Positions 34,383 through 45,830 of a stretch of DNA of 64,000 nt are shown one piece after another. A model generated the notes under the pieces. That model ran no database searches. It saw nothing but the letters and a program-made list of their open reading frames with translations, and was not told the DNA's origin. Position numbers and translations under genes: made by a program. Source of the DNA: Lactifluus volemus (lineage: Eukaryota > Basidiomycota > Agaricomycetes > Russulales > Russulaceae); contig WTXI01000009.1 in the NCBI GenBank assembly GCA_022376515.1, positions 558,001 to 622,000 on the forward strand, written 5' to 3'. Each line of letters begins with the position of its first letter. The stretch's first letter is position 1.

Positions 34383-34930
34383 TTGTGTGTACTGTACGAT
34401 TACTGGTATGGCCTCGCTGTCCGCCCTCGGGGAGGATTAGCCTATCCTCTCGGTCCACGACATTTACCTATCATTGGAAATCTTCTCGATATTCCAAAGG
34501 AGTATTCCTGGCTCGCGTATACTCGCCTTTCCCAAAAATATGGTATGATTCTTTTCATAGTAGCAGTTCGAGTTACTGATTTGTGTGGCAGGGAATACCT
34601 TGTCCTTCCATGTTTTCGGCTCGGTCATTGTCGTACTGAATAGTGTCGAAACCACCAAGAATGAATATCCTAGAGAAGCGTGAGGACATCTGCTATGATC
34701 GCCCTGAAGTCCCAATCGTTGAGATGTATACAGTTTCACAAGCACTCAAACACTCGAGCGTGCAAAATGACCTGGCTCAGGATAGAATGGCAGTGGTTTG
34801 TGCTAATCGCTAGATATACAGAGCCGTATCGCCTGGCACGCGTCCTCCTCGATCGTGGCCTTCGCCCTCGGGCCGTGGCACAATATCGCCCCATGCAACA
34901 GTCCAAAGCACGCGTCCTCCTCACTGTGCG
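34383..34930 (+). pseudogene. Truncated cytochrome P450 pseudogene
   Basis: This matches exons 1-3 of the P450 at 31437: LGPRHLPIIGNLLDIPKE, KYG with the same intron, and then the RGLRPRAVAQYRPMQQSK region. The membrane anchor is missing, a four-base insertion (near 34660) shifts the frame in the second exon, and the sequence ends after exon 3. It is a dead partial duplicate. Confidence 0.85.
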
Positions 34931-36300
34931 ATAGGGTTTCGCGAGAGTTCCTGCAGTCATGGCTCAGCCTCAGACACGGACAGGCGTAGAGGAGATCAAT
35001 AGCCCGAGACCGGAGGAAATACACGATCTCTCTTAGAGCCTCGCAGCCCTAAGTTTGATCGAGCTGATCCGAGTCGATGTTGAAGTCTTCCTCACTCTCG
35101 CTCGTTTCCCTGCTCCATCGTCCCTTTGGATAGGCAGAAGAAGTACAATTGAAATTTGAAGCCCATGGGAATGGCCTTACTAGAAACACACAGGTAACAA
35201 AAATATAGCTTTGTAGAAATGACGAAATGACGAAACTGAGTCAACTAAATTGGCGGGCCGGAGTTGCCGGTAGGCGACGGGCAGCGGGACAATTCGCCGA
35301 CTCCTCCCGGTGTTCTCCGTTTCTCCGCCCCAATCTATTTTGTGCATGTGCGTTTCGACTACAGTAGTACCGCCAGCGAGCAGCCTTCCTCCTCCGCCGG
35401 TCGTGGGGCTACTTATGATGATGGTCCTTGTCCTCTTCTGTATTTCCGGCAGATTCGTGTGTGTTCACTGGCATCATCATATCTGGAATTCAGGGGTCTC
35501 TTCAACACAGTGGATAATCTGTCTAGTTTGGGGATCCTTCTACTCTTCGTCCCTTGTGCTAGTCAGCGTGTTCTCCAATGTATCACTTGCGTATGGGAAA
35601 GAGTATCCTAACTATCTTTCTCCCCCTGGCTACTCCACCACCACGCCTTCAAACATTACACCTCGTCGACGTAATTACTTTTAAGAAAAATGACACGCGT
35701 TGACGCGTTGAATCTCGGTAGCCTCGACACATGACACATGCTCCCAGAGGCATACCTTTCCGAGTCTCCGCCGACCGCTGTCTCCTGACCCTATGTTTCT
35801 CTGCTGTACTGAGGTCAACTATACACGATGAATACTGCAGCTGGCAGTCCCAAAACCTTCTAGAAAGGATCGGGCTTTGGCTGGTGTTACGGTAGCACGT
35901 TTTTGAGGCAATGTAAGCTAGGATATGCAACTCGCTTCTAAGTTTCTGGCCATGCCTGTCTGAACCTAGCATCGGGATTTGTAGTATGCACGATGACCGT
36001 GGAACGGAAAGACGAGTCTACGTCACTCCATTCCACTTCAGTTTCCAACCCGCTACCTCCGATAGAATAGGAGGCATTAGAACGTGGTAGGGATGTAAAG
36101 AATGAAGTAAGGAAGTTCCTCCTATACTATCTCAATGTCCTATAAAGACCACCCCCAAGAGCAGCAAACGCCTACGAAACTTAACCCACGTCCACTATCA
36201 TCTATTTTTCAGTAACTTGCTTTGTCGATCAGAGTGCCACTTTACCGACTAGGTATCGAGAAATCGGAAACTAGTCACTTTCAAACAACCCGCTCCCTCG
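34931..36300. other. Intergenic; 5' region of kinase 1
   Basis: No gene supported. 35255-35400 is similar to 38425-38560 and 42420-42480, a segment that recurs upstream of each kinase copy and probably derives from LINE sequence. Confidence 0.45.
36141..36147 (+). promoter_or_regulatory. TATA box of kinase 1
   Basis: TATAAAG lies 160 bases before the start codon in the context TCAATGTCCTATAAAGACC. The homologous sites before kinases 2 and 3 lack seven bases (GTCCTAT) and read TCAATAAAGACC, so the TATA box is lost there. Confidence 0.6.
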
Positions 36301-37528
36301 ATGCCTTCGTGTCCTGCGTATGCATCCCAGCTTCTGGGACAAACCATCGATAACGGTGTGCTCCGGATCGAGGCCATCCTGGGTGCGGGGTCCTTCGGCG
36401 TTGTCTACCGTGCTGTCGATACCAGGACAGGAGTGCAATATGCCGTCAAGTGTGTAGAGAAGCACGTGTCCCACTACTACCAAACTCGCGAGCGAGAGCT
36501 ACACGCGCGAGTTTCATCGCATCCCCACGTCCTCACGTTCCACCGTGAGATCAACACGGACCGCTATTCCTTCTTCGTCTACGATCTATGCGCAGGCGAC
36601 CTCCATTCGGTGATAAAAAGGATGGCATTCTTCCGCGAGGATGAACTCATCAAACGCGTTTTCATTCAAATCATTGATGCGGTTGAATACTGTCATTCTC
36701 GTGGCGTGTACCATCGGGATCTGAAGCCAGAGAACATCCTCGTTTCTGCTGAAAGCGAAGACATGAACGTTTTCCTTGCCGACTTTGGTTTTGCCACCAC
36801 GAGCAAAATGACGGAATCGTCTTGTGGAACGCCGTGCTTCATGAGCCCAGGTATGTCGAACTTCCGGATGTCATTCACCGCGAGCCAACACAATAGCAGA
36901 GTCGCTCGTACGGCCCGGGAAACACATGTACTCCACTGTTCACGGAGACATTTGGGCACTCGGCTGCATACTCGCCGAGATGATCGCCAGTGTACGCCCC
37001 TGGGAGAAGGCTTCCCTAGAGGATAGGAACTACCGGGCCTACCGTGACATAACCATAAAGGATCGAGACATCTTGCTCGAAGTACTCCCTCTATCATCCC
37101 CTGCCCGCCACCTCCTTCTGAAGATCTTCTCCACGGAACCGGAACAGCGTCCCTCCCTCGCAGCTATTCGCATGGAGGTTCTTGCAGTTGATACATTCTT
37201 CATGAGCAAACAGAAGGCGGCGGAGTCTGGGTGGACAGAGCGCCTTGAGAGAATGATGGTGCGGAAGATACATGCGCGTGGACAGAATGCCGATGCATTC
37301 CGCCGTTCTTTGGAAAATCGCTACACCTCATGCGCAGTGTTGTCGTCGTCAGAATCTCGCTACTCATGTGGATCATCATCTTCGGCATTCGAGTCGAGCT
37401 CTGCCGAATGGAGCGACGTACCCCTGACGCCTCCTGCTCTGGCAGTAGAAGATATGGAGATGGGAAAGGAATCTAGCCGGCCTGAGTTGCCACCACTACG
37501 GATAGTAGTTGCTTCTCAGAATTTTTGA
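36301..37528 (+). CDS. Serine/threonine protein kinase (kinase 1, catalytically complete)
   Basis: This single-domain kinase loosely resembles the fungal Ran1 type; the target is unknown. Exons 36301-36850 and 36900-37528 encode 392 residues. The ATP loop is GAGSFG (28-33) with Lys50 in YAVK. HRDLKPEN starts at His138, DFG at Asp161, and the activation segment ends SPE across the intron. DIWALG marks helix F. The C-terminal 110 residues are Ser-rich and probably disordered. The acceptor is a tandem CAG (AATAG-CAG), and the second AG gives the canonical SPE. The first of three tandem paralogues, it keeps every catalytic motif and a TATA box. Confidence 0.9.
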
Positions 37529-37699
37529 GCGATTGCTACAGTAATGGACTTTGGGTATACACACGACCGTGGATCATACCGTGATTAGTGCAGACAATGC
37601 TTATAATTTATTCAATGCTTCACAAACTACCACGGACAATCGGTATTCAGGAAACTGTAATCACTCTGAATCAGACCCCAAAGCAATTCGAGCGTGATT

Positions 37700-37990
37700 T
37701 CAACCGAAGACGAAGCTGGCCTACGAGGTGGGAGTTTTCTATCGTTGGTCTGTTTGTTCTTTCTAATTTGCTTGTCGCTTCAAACTATTCATGGCTGTCA
37801 ACGGAGAGTGTCCCGACCACGTCCGCTCCATCTGATCGACAACCTTCTCGTTATACCAAAACAATTTTTTTTGCCTTCATACACGAAATTCTCGAGGAGA
37901 TATGCATGGAGGAGTCCGACCCTTTGTGTGGTCCGATGTATCTGCCTCGAAAGGTTCCAAATATGATGGTTCTTAGTAGGCGTTCAGCTT
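37700..37990 (+). pseudogene. Decayed P450 N-terminal exon fragment (copy 1)
   Basis: Translations in different frames resemble the P450 N-terminus: a hydrophobic anchor, then LIDNLLVIPKQFFLPSYTKFSRRY, comparable to LPIIGNLLDIPKE in the intact gene. Frameshifts and stops are frequent and no downstream exons exist. It is about as diverged as, and homologous to, 40870-41160. Confidence 0.65.
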
Positions 37991-38329
37991 CACACATCCC
38001 ATAGTGACAATTCAACAAACACATTAACTGTTCAAGTGAGTAATGATAGAATTTTAGTAGAAATACGTATGTCATGAAAAAAAGGAGCCTCATTGAAGGG
38101 AAGGAAAAGCCAGGATTAAGGCCCACCCTTTGAGTGCTAATGTGATATCCCACAGTCATGTTGAGACGTCCCGCGGAAGGGTCTGTGAGGATGGAGGAAA
38201 GTAGAATGAATACCATGTCCTGTGTTAGGAATAAGCAAGGTAGTGAGGAAAAGGTGGAAGTTTTTAAAAAAAAAAATCAACGCTTTTATCCCGCAACATG
38301 GGTAATGTGTAAACGTTGGGCTGGATGTG

Positions 38330-38560
38330 CCAAGGAGGACGTGGATGTAGGAATCGTGGTTGTCGGAGTAGAGTGGGCAGTGCCAGACGACGTGGTCTAC
38401 GGTTTGAAGACAAGTTTGCGGGTGGTGGCACTACGGGCCGGTGTTCCGGTAGGCGACGGGCCAGCGGGACATCGCCGACTCCACCCGGTGGTCCGTTTCG
38501 AGTCGCAGGGGATGCAGTCTTCATCCTCCGCCGGTCGTGGGACAACCGATCTTGCTTCCA
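38330..38560 (-). pseudogene. LINE 3'-end fragment (reverse transcriptase C-terminal zinc motif)
   Basis: The minus strand encodes CLQTVDHVVWHCPLYSD, the Cys-His-Cys motif found near the end of fungal LINE ORF2 proteins after RNase H. No longer frame survives. Related fragments are at 41878-42060 and 42340-42480. Confidence 0.65.
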
Positions 38561-38695
38561 CATGGCTACTCCACCACCACGCCTTCACGATAAAATGCCT
38601 CCTATACTGTCTCAATAAAGACCACGCCCGAGAACACCAAATGTCCAAGAAACTTAACTCACGTCCACCATCATAGTCACCTTCACTTTTTCTCG

Positions 38696-39944
38696 ATGCC
38701 TTCCGAGTCATATCCTGAGTCTGCATCCCAGCTTCTGGGACGAACGATCGATAATGGTGCGCTCCGAATCGAGGCCATCCTGGGTGCGGGGTCCTTCGGC
38801 GTTGTCTACCGTGCTGTCGACACCAGGACAGGAGCGCAATATGCCGTCAAGTGTGTTGAGAAGCATGAGTCCGACTACCAAGCTCGCGAGCGAAGGCTAC
38901 ACGCGCGAGTTTCATCCCACCCTCACGTCCTCACGTTCCACTGTGAGATCAACACGGACCGCTATGTCTTCTTCGTCTACGATCTATGTGCGGGCACCCT
39001 CCATTCGGTGATCAAAAAGTTGACGTTCTTCCGCGAGGATGAACTCATCAAACGCATTTTCATTCAAATCATTGATGCGGTTGAATACTGTCATTCTCGT
39101 GGTGTGTACCACCGGGATCTGAAGCCAGAGAACATCCTCGTTTCTGCTGAGAGCGAAGACATGGACGTTTTCCTTGCCGACTTTAGTCTTGCCACCACGA
39201 GTCAAACGACGGAATCACCTTGTGGAACGCCGTGCTTCATGATCCCAGGTATGTCAATTTTCCAGATGTCGTTCATCGTGAGCTAACTTGAACACAATAG
39301 CAGAGTCGCACCACATGCCATACTCCAACGTTCAAGGAGACATTTGGGCACTCGGTTGCATACTCGCAGAGATGATTTCCAATATCCGTCTTTGGGAGAA
39401 GATTCCCCCAGATAGTAGTTATGGCGACTACATAGGGAATCGACACATCGACTACATAATGAATCGACGCGTCGACTACATACTGCATCGACACGTTTTG
39501 TTCGATATACTCCCTATATCATACTCCGCCTACGTTCTCCTTCGGGATATCTTCTCCACGATATCGGTTCCGAAGCTGCGTCCCTCCCTCGCAGATATTC
39601 GCAAGGAGGTTATGGAAATAGATACATTCTTCATTACCGAACAGCAGGCAACGCATTCTCGTAGGTGGAGAGGGTGGCCTGAGAGAACGATGGAGCAGAA
39701 GATAAAAGCGTGCGAAGAGAATGTCGACGCATTCTGTCGTTCTTCCGAAACTCGGTACTCGTGTGGATCATCGTCTTCGGGCGGCAGGGCATTTGAGTCA
39801 AGCTCTGCAGAACGGAGAGACGTACCCCTGTTGCCTCCTGCTCTGTCAGTAGAAGGTATGGGAATGGGGAAGAATTTTAGCAGGCTAAAGTTGCCACAAC
39901 CACTTCGCCGATTTTTTAAGCGATCTGCTTTCAAGCTGAAGTAA
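38696..39944 (+). CDS. Protein kinase paralogue with altered DFG (kinase 2, possible pseudokinase)
   Basis: Tandem paralogue of kinase 1. Exons 38696-39248 and 39304-39944 encode 397 residues. The ATP loop GAGSFG, the AVK lysine and HRDLKPEN (from His139) are kept. The magnesium-binding DFG is DFS (Asp162-Phe-Ser164) and the SPE of the activation segment is IPE. The frame is intact over its full length, and the Ser-rich C-terminus is present. Exon 2 has an in-frame repeat of short blocks coding HIDYI/RVDYI units near 39440-39490. The intact frame with changed catalytic residues suggests a pseudokinase or a recent loss of constraint. The promoter lacks the TATA box seen in kinase 1. Confidence 0.85.
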
Positions 39945-40070
39945 TGGACTTTGCGCGTACATACGACTGTGTACCATAAAGACTTTCCTTCTATTATTTT
40001 ATCCAATGTTTCACATACTGCCGGTATTCAGGAAAACTTCATTTTTCATGTGGACAAGTTGCATTGGATA

Positions 40071-40353
40071 CTAACACCGGTTGGGTCATGGGCCATGGTT
40101 GGGTAATGGGCCACTTCGAATTTCTCATGTAATTCTTGCTCAATCACTACAAAACTTGACATATGGCATCCAGTACCATATGCAAGCATATTCCGTATGT
40201 TTTTTGGGTAGAAATTGTGTTATATAGCAAAATAAAAAAAAGCGGTTTGTCACAGGCTTGTCACGCTTGCCGGCTGATTTCTGGACTAATGGCCGGTGGA
40301 TAAGCGTGACTGATCAGTGACCCAACCATGGCCCATGACCCAACCAGTGTTAG
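40071..40353. mobile_element. MITE, Tc1/mariner-like (TA target duplication)
   Basis: This 283 bp element has about 34 bp terminal inverted repeats starting CTAACAC, one mismatch, and flanking TA on both sides (40069-40070 and 40354-40355). The TIR itself contains an internal GGGCCATGG-type palindrome. No coding capacity. Related to 50686-50891. Confidence 0.85.
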
Positions 40354-40869
40354 TAGTACAACATGATAAACGCGTAGCTTGGCTAAGCATATGAATTACT
40401 TTTGTGAATGCTTCTTCTGACTGTGCTTACTCTCTCGTCTGCATCCTCACCGTGAGTATTTTCCATTGATAGCCGAGCCATTGGGATTCTCTGAACATGA
40501 TTTTACAGGTTCTGTCCTTCAAGCTGTTGATTGTGTACTCGTGCACCACGGCTCGTCTCAGTCATCGTGTCGGGGCTTGGCAGGACATGCGGGAACAAGA
40601 ACGGACACGTTATTGAGGAGAGGAGGACATCGAACAGGCCGGATGAAAGGTCGATGATGTCAACAAAGATTGTAAATGGCAGATGGGATGTGGTGGTATC
40701 AGACTCGGACCACTTGGACCCCCGTGCTGCGAGTCCGCGCTGGCAGCCGATGATTACAGTGTTGGCCAGAGCCTGGTCCTGCAAGTGAAAGGAATGTTCA
40801 AGGGCGCAGAAACCCCATCATGGGAGGAGAAGTTGTGTGTGAAGGGATGGGTTGAAGAATGGATAATTG

Positions 40870-41160
40870 GCATCGCATCCCGTTTTCTATCGTTGATCTG
40901 TTTGTTCTTTCTAATTTGTTTTTTCGCTCTTCAAACTATTCATGGCCATCGACGGAGGGGGGTTCCGACTACGTCTGCTCCATCTGATCGGCAACCTTCT
41001 GGTTATACCAAGAGATTTTTTTTTGCCTTCATACATGAAATTCTCGAAGAGATATGTATGAAGGAGTCTGACCCTTTGTGTGGTCCGATGTATCTGCCTC
41101 GAAAGGTTCCAAATATGATGGTCCTTAGTAACAGGCATTCAGTTTCACACATCCCACAAT
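40870..41160 (+). pseudogene. Decayed P450 N-terminal exon fragment (copy 2)
   Basis: Homologous along its length to 37700-37990, with the same anchor-like and LIGNLLVIP-like segments split over frames. It was apparently duplicated together with the kinase unit. Confidence 0.65.
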
Positions 41161-41877
41161 GACAATCCAACAACCACATACCATAGCTGTTCAAGTGAGC
41201 AATCATAGAGTTTTAGTAAAAATACATATGTCATTAAAAAAAAAAGGAGCCTCATTGAAGGGAAGGAAAAGTAAGGCCCCGCCTTTGAGTAGTAATGTAA
41301 TATCTCACGGTCATGTTGAGGCCTCCCGCGGACTCGGAAGGGCCTGTGAGGAGGAAAGCAGAGTGAATACCATGTCATGTGTTAAGCATAAGCAAGGTGG
41401 TGAGGAAATGGTGGAAGTTATTTTAAATAATTAATGTTTATATCCCGCAACAGGATTGGATCAGGTGGTGGAGGGAATGTGGGTAACTTAATGGGTAAGC
41501 GTTGGGCTGGACGGAGGGTTGGCTGTTCGGGGCAGTAAAGGGAAGGTAGAGAGTGGAAAGCTATCTACGAGCTAAAGTGAATATAAAAATAGTCAACTCC
41601 GGGTTCCAGGTTTGTCTCGGGGCCATGCAGGCACTGTAACGAGTCGTCTTGAGGAGCTCCATTTTTTTTTTTTTTTAATCTGCATTTGTATACCGCAACA
41701 TGTGACTATGACAAAGACGCGGACCCCGAACTACGGGATTGGTACAGGCGGTGGTATGGAAGAAAGGAGAGTAGCGGTAAAAACTAGACGGAAGCATGGC
41801 ATTAGGAGGCGGGAAGGGTATATTAACGGGGACTACAGGTGTGGAGCATTAATCTGGGTCCCAGGTTTGTCTGGGGA

Positions 41878-42060
41878 GCATGCAGGCACGGGTGGTCTGG
41901 ATGAAGCGACTTAGTGCCGCACCACCCTGGGAGGTGCTGAGGAGGACGGGCAGTGAGGAATCCAGGTCAATAGGTTGCAGGATGTCCCGTCGGGCGTCAG
42001 TGTATAATGGGCAGGAGGAGATAATATGATCTACAGTTTGGAGAGGGGCACCACATGGGC
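41878..42060 (-). pseudogene. LINE 3'-end fragment
   Basis: The minus-strand frame reads CGAPLQTVDHIISSCPLY and then DARRDILQP, the C-terminal zinc motif of LINE ORF2 followed by its usual helical tail (TSQGGAALSRFI). It is the best preserved of the three LINE fragments here. Confidence 0.75.
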
Positions 42061-42339
42061 CGGATCTAGCGGATCTAGCGGACCGGAAACCGCGGACAGC
42101 GAGGACACACTAACTATGATTAATGACAATATATGTACTGGAGTAGCTCCCTGGACACTTAGATACACAATTATGGGTAGAATAAAAAACGCTATTATTC
42201 TGGACATTTACATCTGGTTTGGACAATATGAAAGTGTGTACTTTTCAACGCATTCACTTCAGTCTTGTTGCCTATGACTGAACGCTATCTAATCTCACAG
42301 GCTATTATCTAAGCTATTGTTTCGACACTCCACCGCCGT

Positions 42340-42480
42340 GAACTGTGCCTAGGAGGATGTGGAGGAAGGAATTGTGGTCGATCGGGCGTCGGAGTAGAGC
42401 GGGCAGTGCGAGACGAGGGCACTACGGGCCGGGGTTCCGGTAGGCGACGGGCGAGCGGGACATCGCCGACTTTACGCGTT
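42340..42480 (-). pseudogene. LINE 3'-end fragment, strongly decayed
   Basis: Minus-strand LVSHCPLYSDAR matches the zinc-motif tail seen at 38330-38560. It directly precedes the kinase 3 leader. Confidence 0.5.
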
Positions 42481-42584
42481 TTGTGCATTCGATAGAATAG
42501 GAGGCACCAGAACCGTCTCAATAAAGACCGCGCCCGAGAACGGCAAAATGTCCAAGAAACTTAACTCACGTCCACCATTTCTCC

Positions 42585-43943
42585 ATGCCTTCCGAGTCAT
42601 ATCTTGCATCTGCATCCCAGCTTCTGGGAAAAACTATCGACAACGGCGCGCTCCGTATCGAGGCCATCCTGGGTGCGGGGTCCTTCGGCGTTGTATACCG
42701 TGCTGTCGACACCAGGACAGGAGCGCAATATGCCGTCAAGTGTGTAGAGAAGCATGAGTCCGACTACCAAGCTCGCGAGCGAAGGCTACACGCGCGAGTT
42801 TCATCCCACCCTCACGTCCTCACGTTCCACTGTGAGATCAACACGGACCGCTATGTCTTCTTCGTCTACGATCTATGTGCTGGCACCCTCCATTCAGTGA
42901 TCAACAAGATGACATTCTTCCGCGACGATGAACTCATCAAACGCGTTTTCATTCAAATCCTTGATGCGGTTGAATACTGTCATTCCCGTGGCGTGTACCA
43001 CCGGGATCTGAAGCCGGAGAACATCCTCATTTCTGCTGAAAGCGAAGACATGAACGTTTTCCTTGCCGACTTTAGTCTTGCCACCACGAGTGAAACGACG
43101 GAATCACCTTGTGGAACGCGGTGCTTCATGATCCCAGGTAATGTCAAATTTTCGGATGTCGTACATCGTGAGCTAACACAATAGCAGAGTTGCACCGCAT
43201 GTTATCCTCCAATGTTCACAGAGACATTTCGGCACTCGCTACCACAAGCGAATCACTTTATGAAACGCCGTGCTTCACGATCCCAGGTATGTCAATTTTT
43301 CAGATGTCGTTCATCATGAGCTAACACAATAGCAGAGTCGCACCAGATGCCACCATACACCAATGTTTACGGAGACATTTGGGCACTCGGTTGCATACTC
43401 GCCGAGATGATTTCCAATGTCCGCCTCTGGGGGAAGTCTGGGGAGACTCCCCGAGAGGTTAATAGTATGTATCGCGACTACCTAATGGATCGACACATTT
43501 TGTTCGACATACTCCCTATATCATACTCCGCCTACCTTCTCCTTCGGGGAATCTTCTCCACGACATTGGATCCGAGTCTGCGTCCCTCCCTCGCAGATTT
43601 TCGCAAGGAGGTTATGGAAATAGATACGTTTTTTATTTCCGAACAGGAGGCGGTGCATTCTAGGTGGACAAGGTGGCTTGAGGAAACGATGGAGCAGAAG
43701 ATAAATGCGCGCGGACAGAATGTCGACGCATTCCGTCGTCCTTCCGAAACTCGCTCCTCGTGTGGATCATCGTCTTCGGGCAGCAGGGCATTTGAGTCAA
43801 GCTCTGCAGAACGGAGAGACGTACCCCTGTTGCCTCTTGCTCTGGTAGTAGAAGGTATGGGAATGGGGAAGAAGTCTAGGAGGCTAACGTTGCCACAACC
43901 ACGAAAGCGACTTTTAAAGCGATTTGCTTTCCTGCTGAAGTAA
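42585..43943 (+). CDS. Protein kinase paralogue with altered DFG (kinase 3, possible pseudokinase)
   Basis: Third tandem copy, closest to kinase 2. Exons 42585-43137 and 43336-43943 would encode 386 residues. Like kinase 2 it has DFS in place of DFG (Ser164) and IPE in place of SPE, and it also changes the CGTPCF motif to CGTRCF. The 198 bp intron holds a decayed tandem copy of the exon 1 end, intron and exon 2 start (about 43138-43265), so several competing splice sites exist. If the first acceptor (near 43183) is used the frame breaks. The downstream exon is intact. Function is doubtful. Confidence 0.75.
43138..43335 (+). repeat. Internal tandem duplication in kinase 3 intron
   Basis: About 140 bp around the exon 1/exon 2 junction is duplicated. 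The inner copy has mutated (GTTGCACCGC for GTCGCACCAG, CACTCGCTACC for the GCACTCGGTTGC part), while the outer copies remain coding. Confidence 0.75.
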
Positions 43944-43976
43944 TCGACCGTGTATCATAATGACTTTTCTATACTA

Positions 43977-44076
43977 CAAGCTGAAGTTCGAGCCTACGGC
44001 TCGAGTCACTCGCCAGTTCCTGGCTCGTGCCTCTCACCTCCGGCCCGAACTCCAGCTTGTTGGGGGCTGCGCCCCC
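43977..44076. repeat. Hairpin cluster at insertion edge
   Basis: CAAGCTGAAGTTCG (43977-43990) pairs with CGAACTCCAGCTTG (44046-44059) with one mismatch. Smaller stems lie inside (CGAGCC/GGCTCG), and a GGGGGC-TGC-GCCCCC hairpin follows at 44062-44076. Confidence 0.7.
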
Positions 44077-44530
44077 AAACCCCTGCTTGCATCTCAAAAT
44101 TAAGTCTTTAAAAGTTATATTATTGTGACACAGTGACAATATGATAAATAAGAAGAAATAAAGCCCACTAACCCTTAATATATTATATGTTTCTCTTCAG
44201 CTCAAATTGCCTAAATTATCTTATATTAGATCAATTCAAATTTTAACTTCTTTTAATTTTTTAACTTTAAAGAAAAGCTTTCTTAACTTCATCTTTTCAA
44301 TAGCAGAGGTAGTAGCAATGCTAAGACAGAGGAGGGCAAGAAGGAGATATAACTTGATGTAAACAGACAGGTGATGGTGGAAATTGAAAGGCATATGTAA
44401 AGATACTGTAGAGAGTAGGGTACGGAGCTTAATACTGGGTGTAGTAATGGAATAAAGAGCAAAATAAACATTACAAAATCCTGAAAGTGAGAAGAATGTG
44501 CAGGTGGGGGACTCAGAGAAAGCATAGGAG

Positions 44531-45830
44531 CATCAGGAAAACCCAATATTTGCTTAAGTGGTGATTAATGTTGCTTAACATGCTTAATTTCAATTTTAAG
44601 CACATTAAGAGCCATTTGAGAAACATTGATTTAAGCAGAGTAAGGATAAACTCATTGCTGGTTCCAGCACATTCTGCTTAATTTGTGCTTGATTAAGCTA
44701 ATTAAGCATGGCCTAAGCATGATTTAAGCAGACCTAAGCAATTTCAACCATCTTTCACATTTATAAATGGCTTTCATATGTTTAATCACACAGTAATTTA
44801 AGCACTAAGTGGTATATATTTCAGACAAACTACTATATCAATAACTATCTAGGACTATGTACTAATCTAGTGGTTCCACAGGCCATGGTGCAACAGCCCT
44901 AGCAGGGGTGGGGCTACAGGGCCATGGGGAGGAGGTGGAGGTGGCAGTGGCAGTGGAGGTGCGGGAAGCACAGGAGGAGGTGCGAGAGGCACAGGAGGCA
45001 AGGGACGCAGGAGGCATGGGGCACGGGAGGCGCAGGAGGAGGCATGGAAGGTGCGGGAAGCGCAGGAGGCACAGGGACGGCAAAAGATACAGAAGTGTGC
45101 AGGATGCGCAGGAGGGGTGGTGCAGGCGGGGGCACAGGAGAAGGCGGAGCAGAGGCAGAGGTGGTGGCGAAAAAAAAAGGGTCAGGACACGTTGGGGCCG
45201 GGCAGGCAGCGTACAACGTACTGGGGAGGAGGTGCAGAAGGTGCAGTGCAGGCAATGTGGGCACAGGAGGCGTGGGAGAAGGCATGGGAGGCACAGAAGG
45301 CGCAAAGTGCGCGGGAAGTGCAGGTGGTGTGGGGACAGCGGAGGAGACGGAAGTGCACAGGAGGTGCAGGAGGGGTGGTGCAGGCAGGGGAGGCGGGAGC
45401 ACAGGAGGAGGCGAAAAAAAAGGGTCAGGACACGTTGGGGTGGGACAGGCAGTGTACAACATACCGAGGAGGAGGTGCAGAAGGCACAGCACAGGCAGCA
45501 TGCGCAGTGGGTCCAGGAGGGCACAATGTGAAGGAGGCGAAAACAGTGCAGGTGGTGCAGGCGCAAGAAGGAGGATGCGGCAGAGACAGAGGCAGAGGCA
45601 GAGGCAGAGGCAGAGGGGGGAGACGGAGGAAGCAGCAGTGGGACACGTTGGGACAGGGGAAGTCCAAAGAAAAAAAAGGCAACACAGTGGCAAGGAGAAG
45701 GTGGGGATGCTGAAACGTGTGGTGGCGCCAGACGGTGAGCGGTGGTGGCGACAGCGGTGGCCACAACACTGAGATGACAGCGACAGAGGGGGACAGGGAA
45801 CGAAAATCAACATCGTGCAAACGCTTAGTC
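44531..45830. mobile_element. Truncated T2-family TIR element (T3)
   Basis: Its left end reads CATCAGGAAAAC, followed by a TTAAGCA/TGCTTAA-rich subterminal region (44550-44810). The interior at 45650-45830 aligns with 20745-20970 of T2 (GCAAGGAGAAGGTGGGGATG versus GCAAGGGGAAGGCGGGGACG). No right-hand TIR is found, so the element is truncated. Between them is a GC-rich, purine-strand-biased stretch with GGCAGA repeats near 45590. Confidence 0.7.

Larger units (their letters stand above)
37529..38695. other. Spacer between kinases 1 and 2
   Basis: Holds a P450 fragment and a LINE fragment, listed separately, plus the kinase 2 leader. It starts with a kinase 3' flank motif (GGTATTCAGGAAAC at about 37644) that recurs after kinases 2 and 3. 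Confidence 0.5.
39945..42584. other. Spacer between kinases 2 and 3
   Basis: Contains a TA-flanked MITE, a P450 fragment, two LINE fragments and an 18-20 base poly-T run near 41660. I see no intact gene; the short frames at 40466-40788 are unsupported. Confidence 0.5.

Noticed and set aside
35264..35684. Plus-strand frame of about 120 codons with a hydrophobic stretch
   Set aside because: It overlaps the LINE-derived segment repeated upstream of all kinases and has no similar frame in the other two copies.
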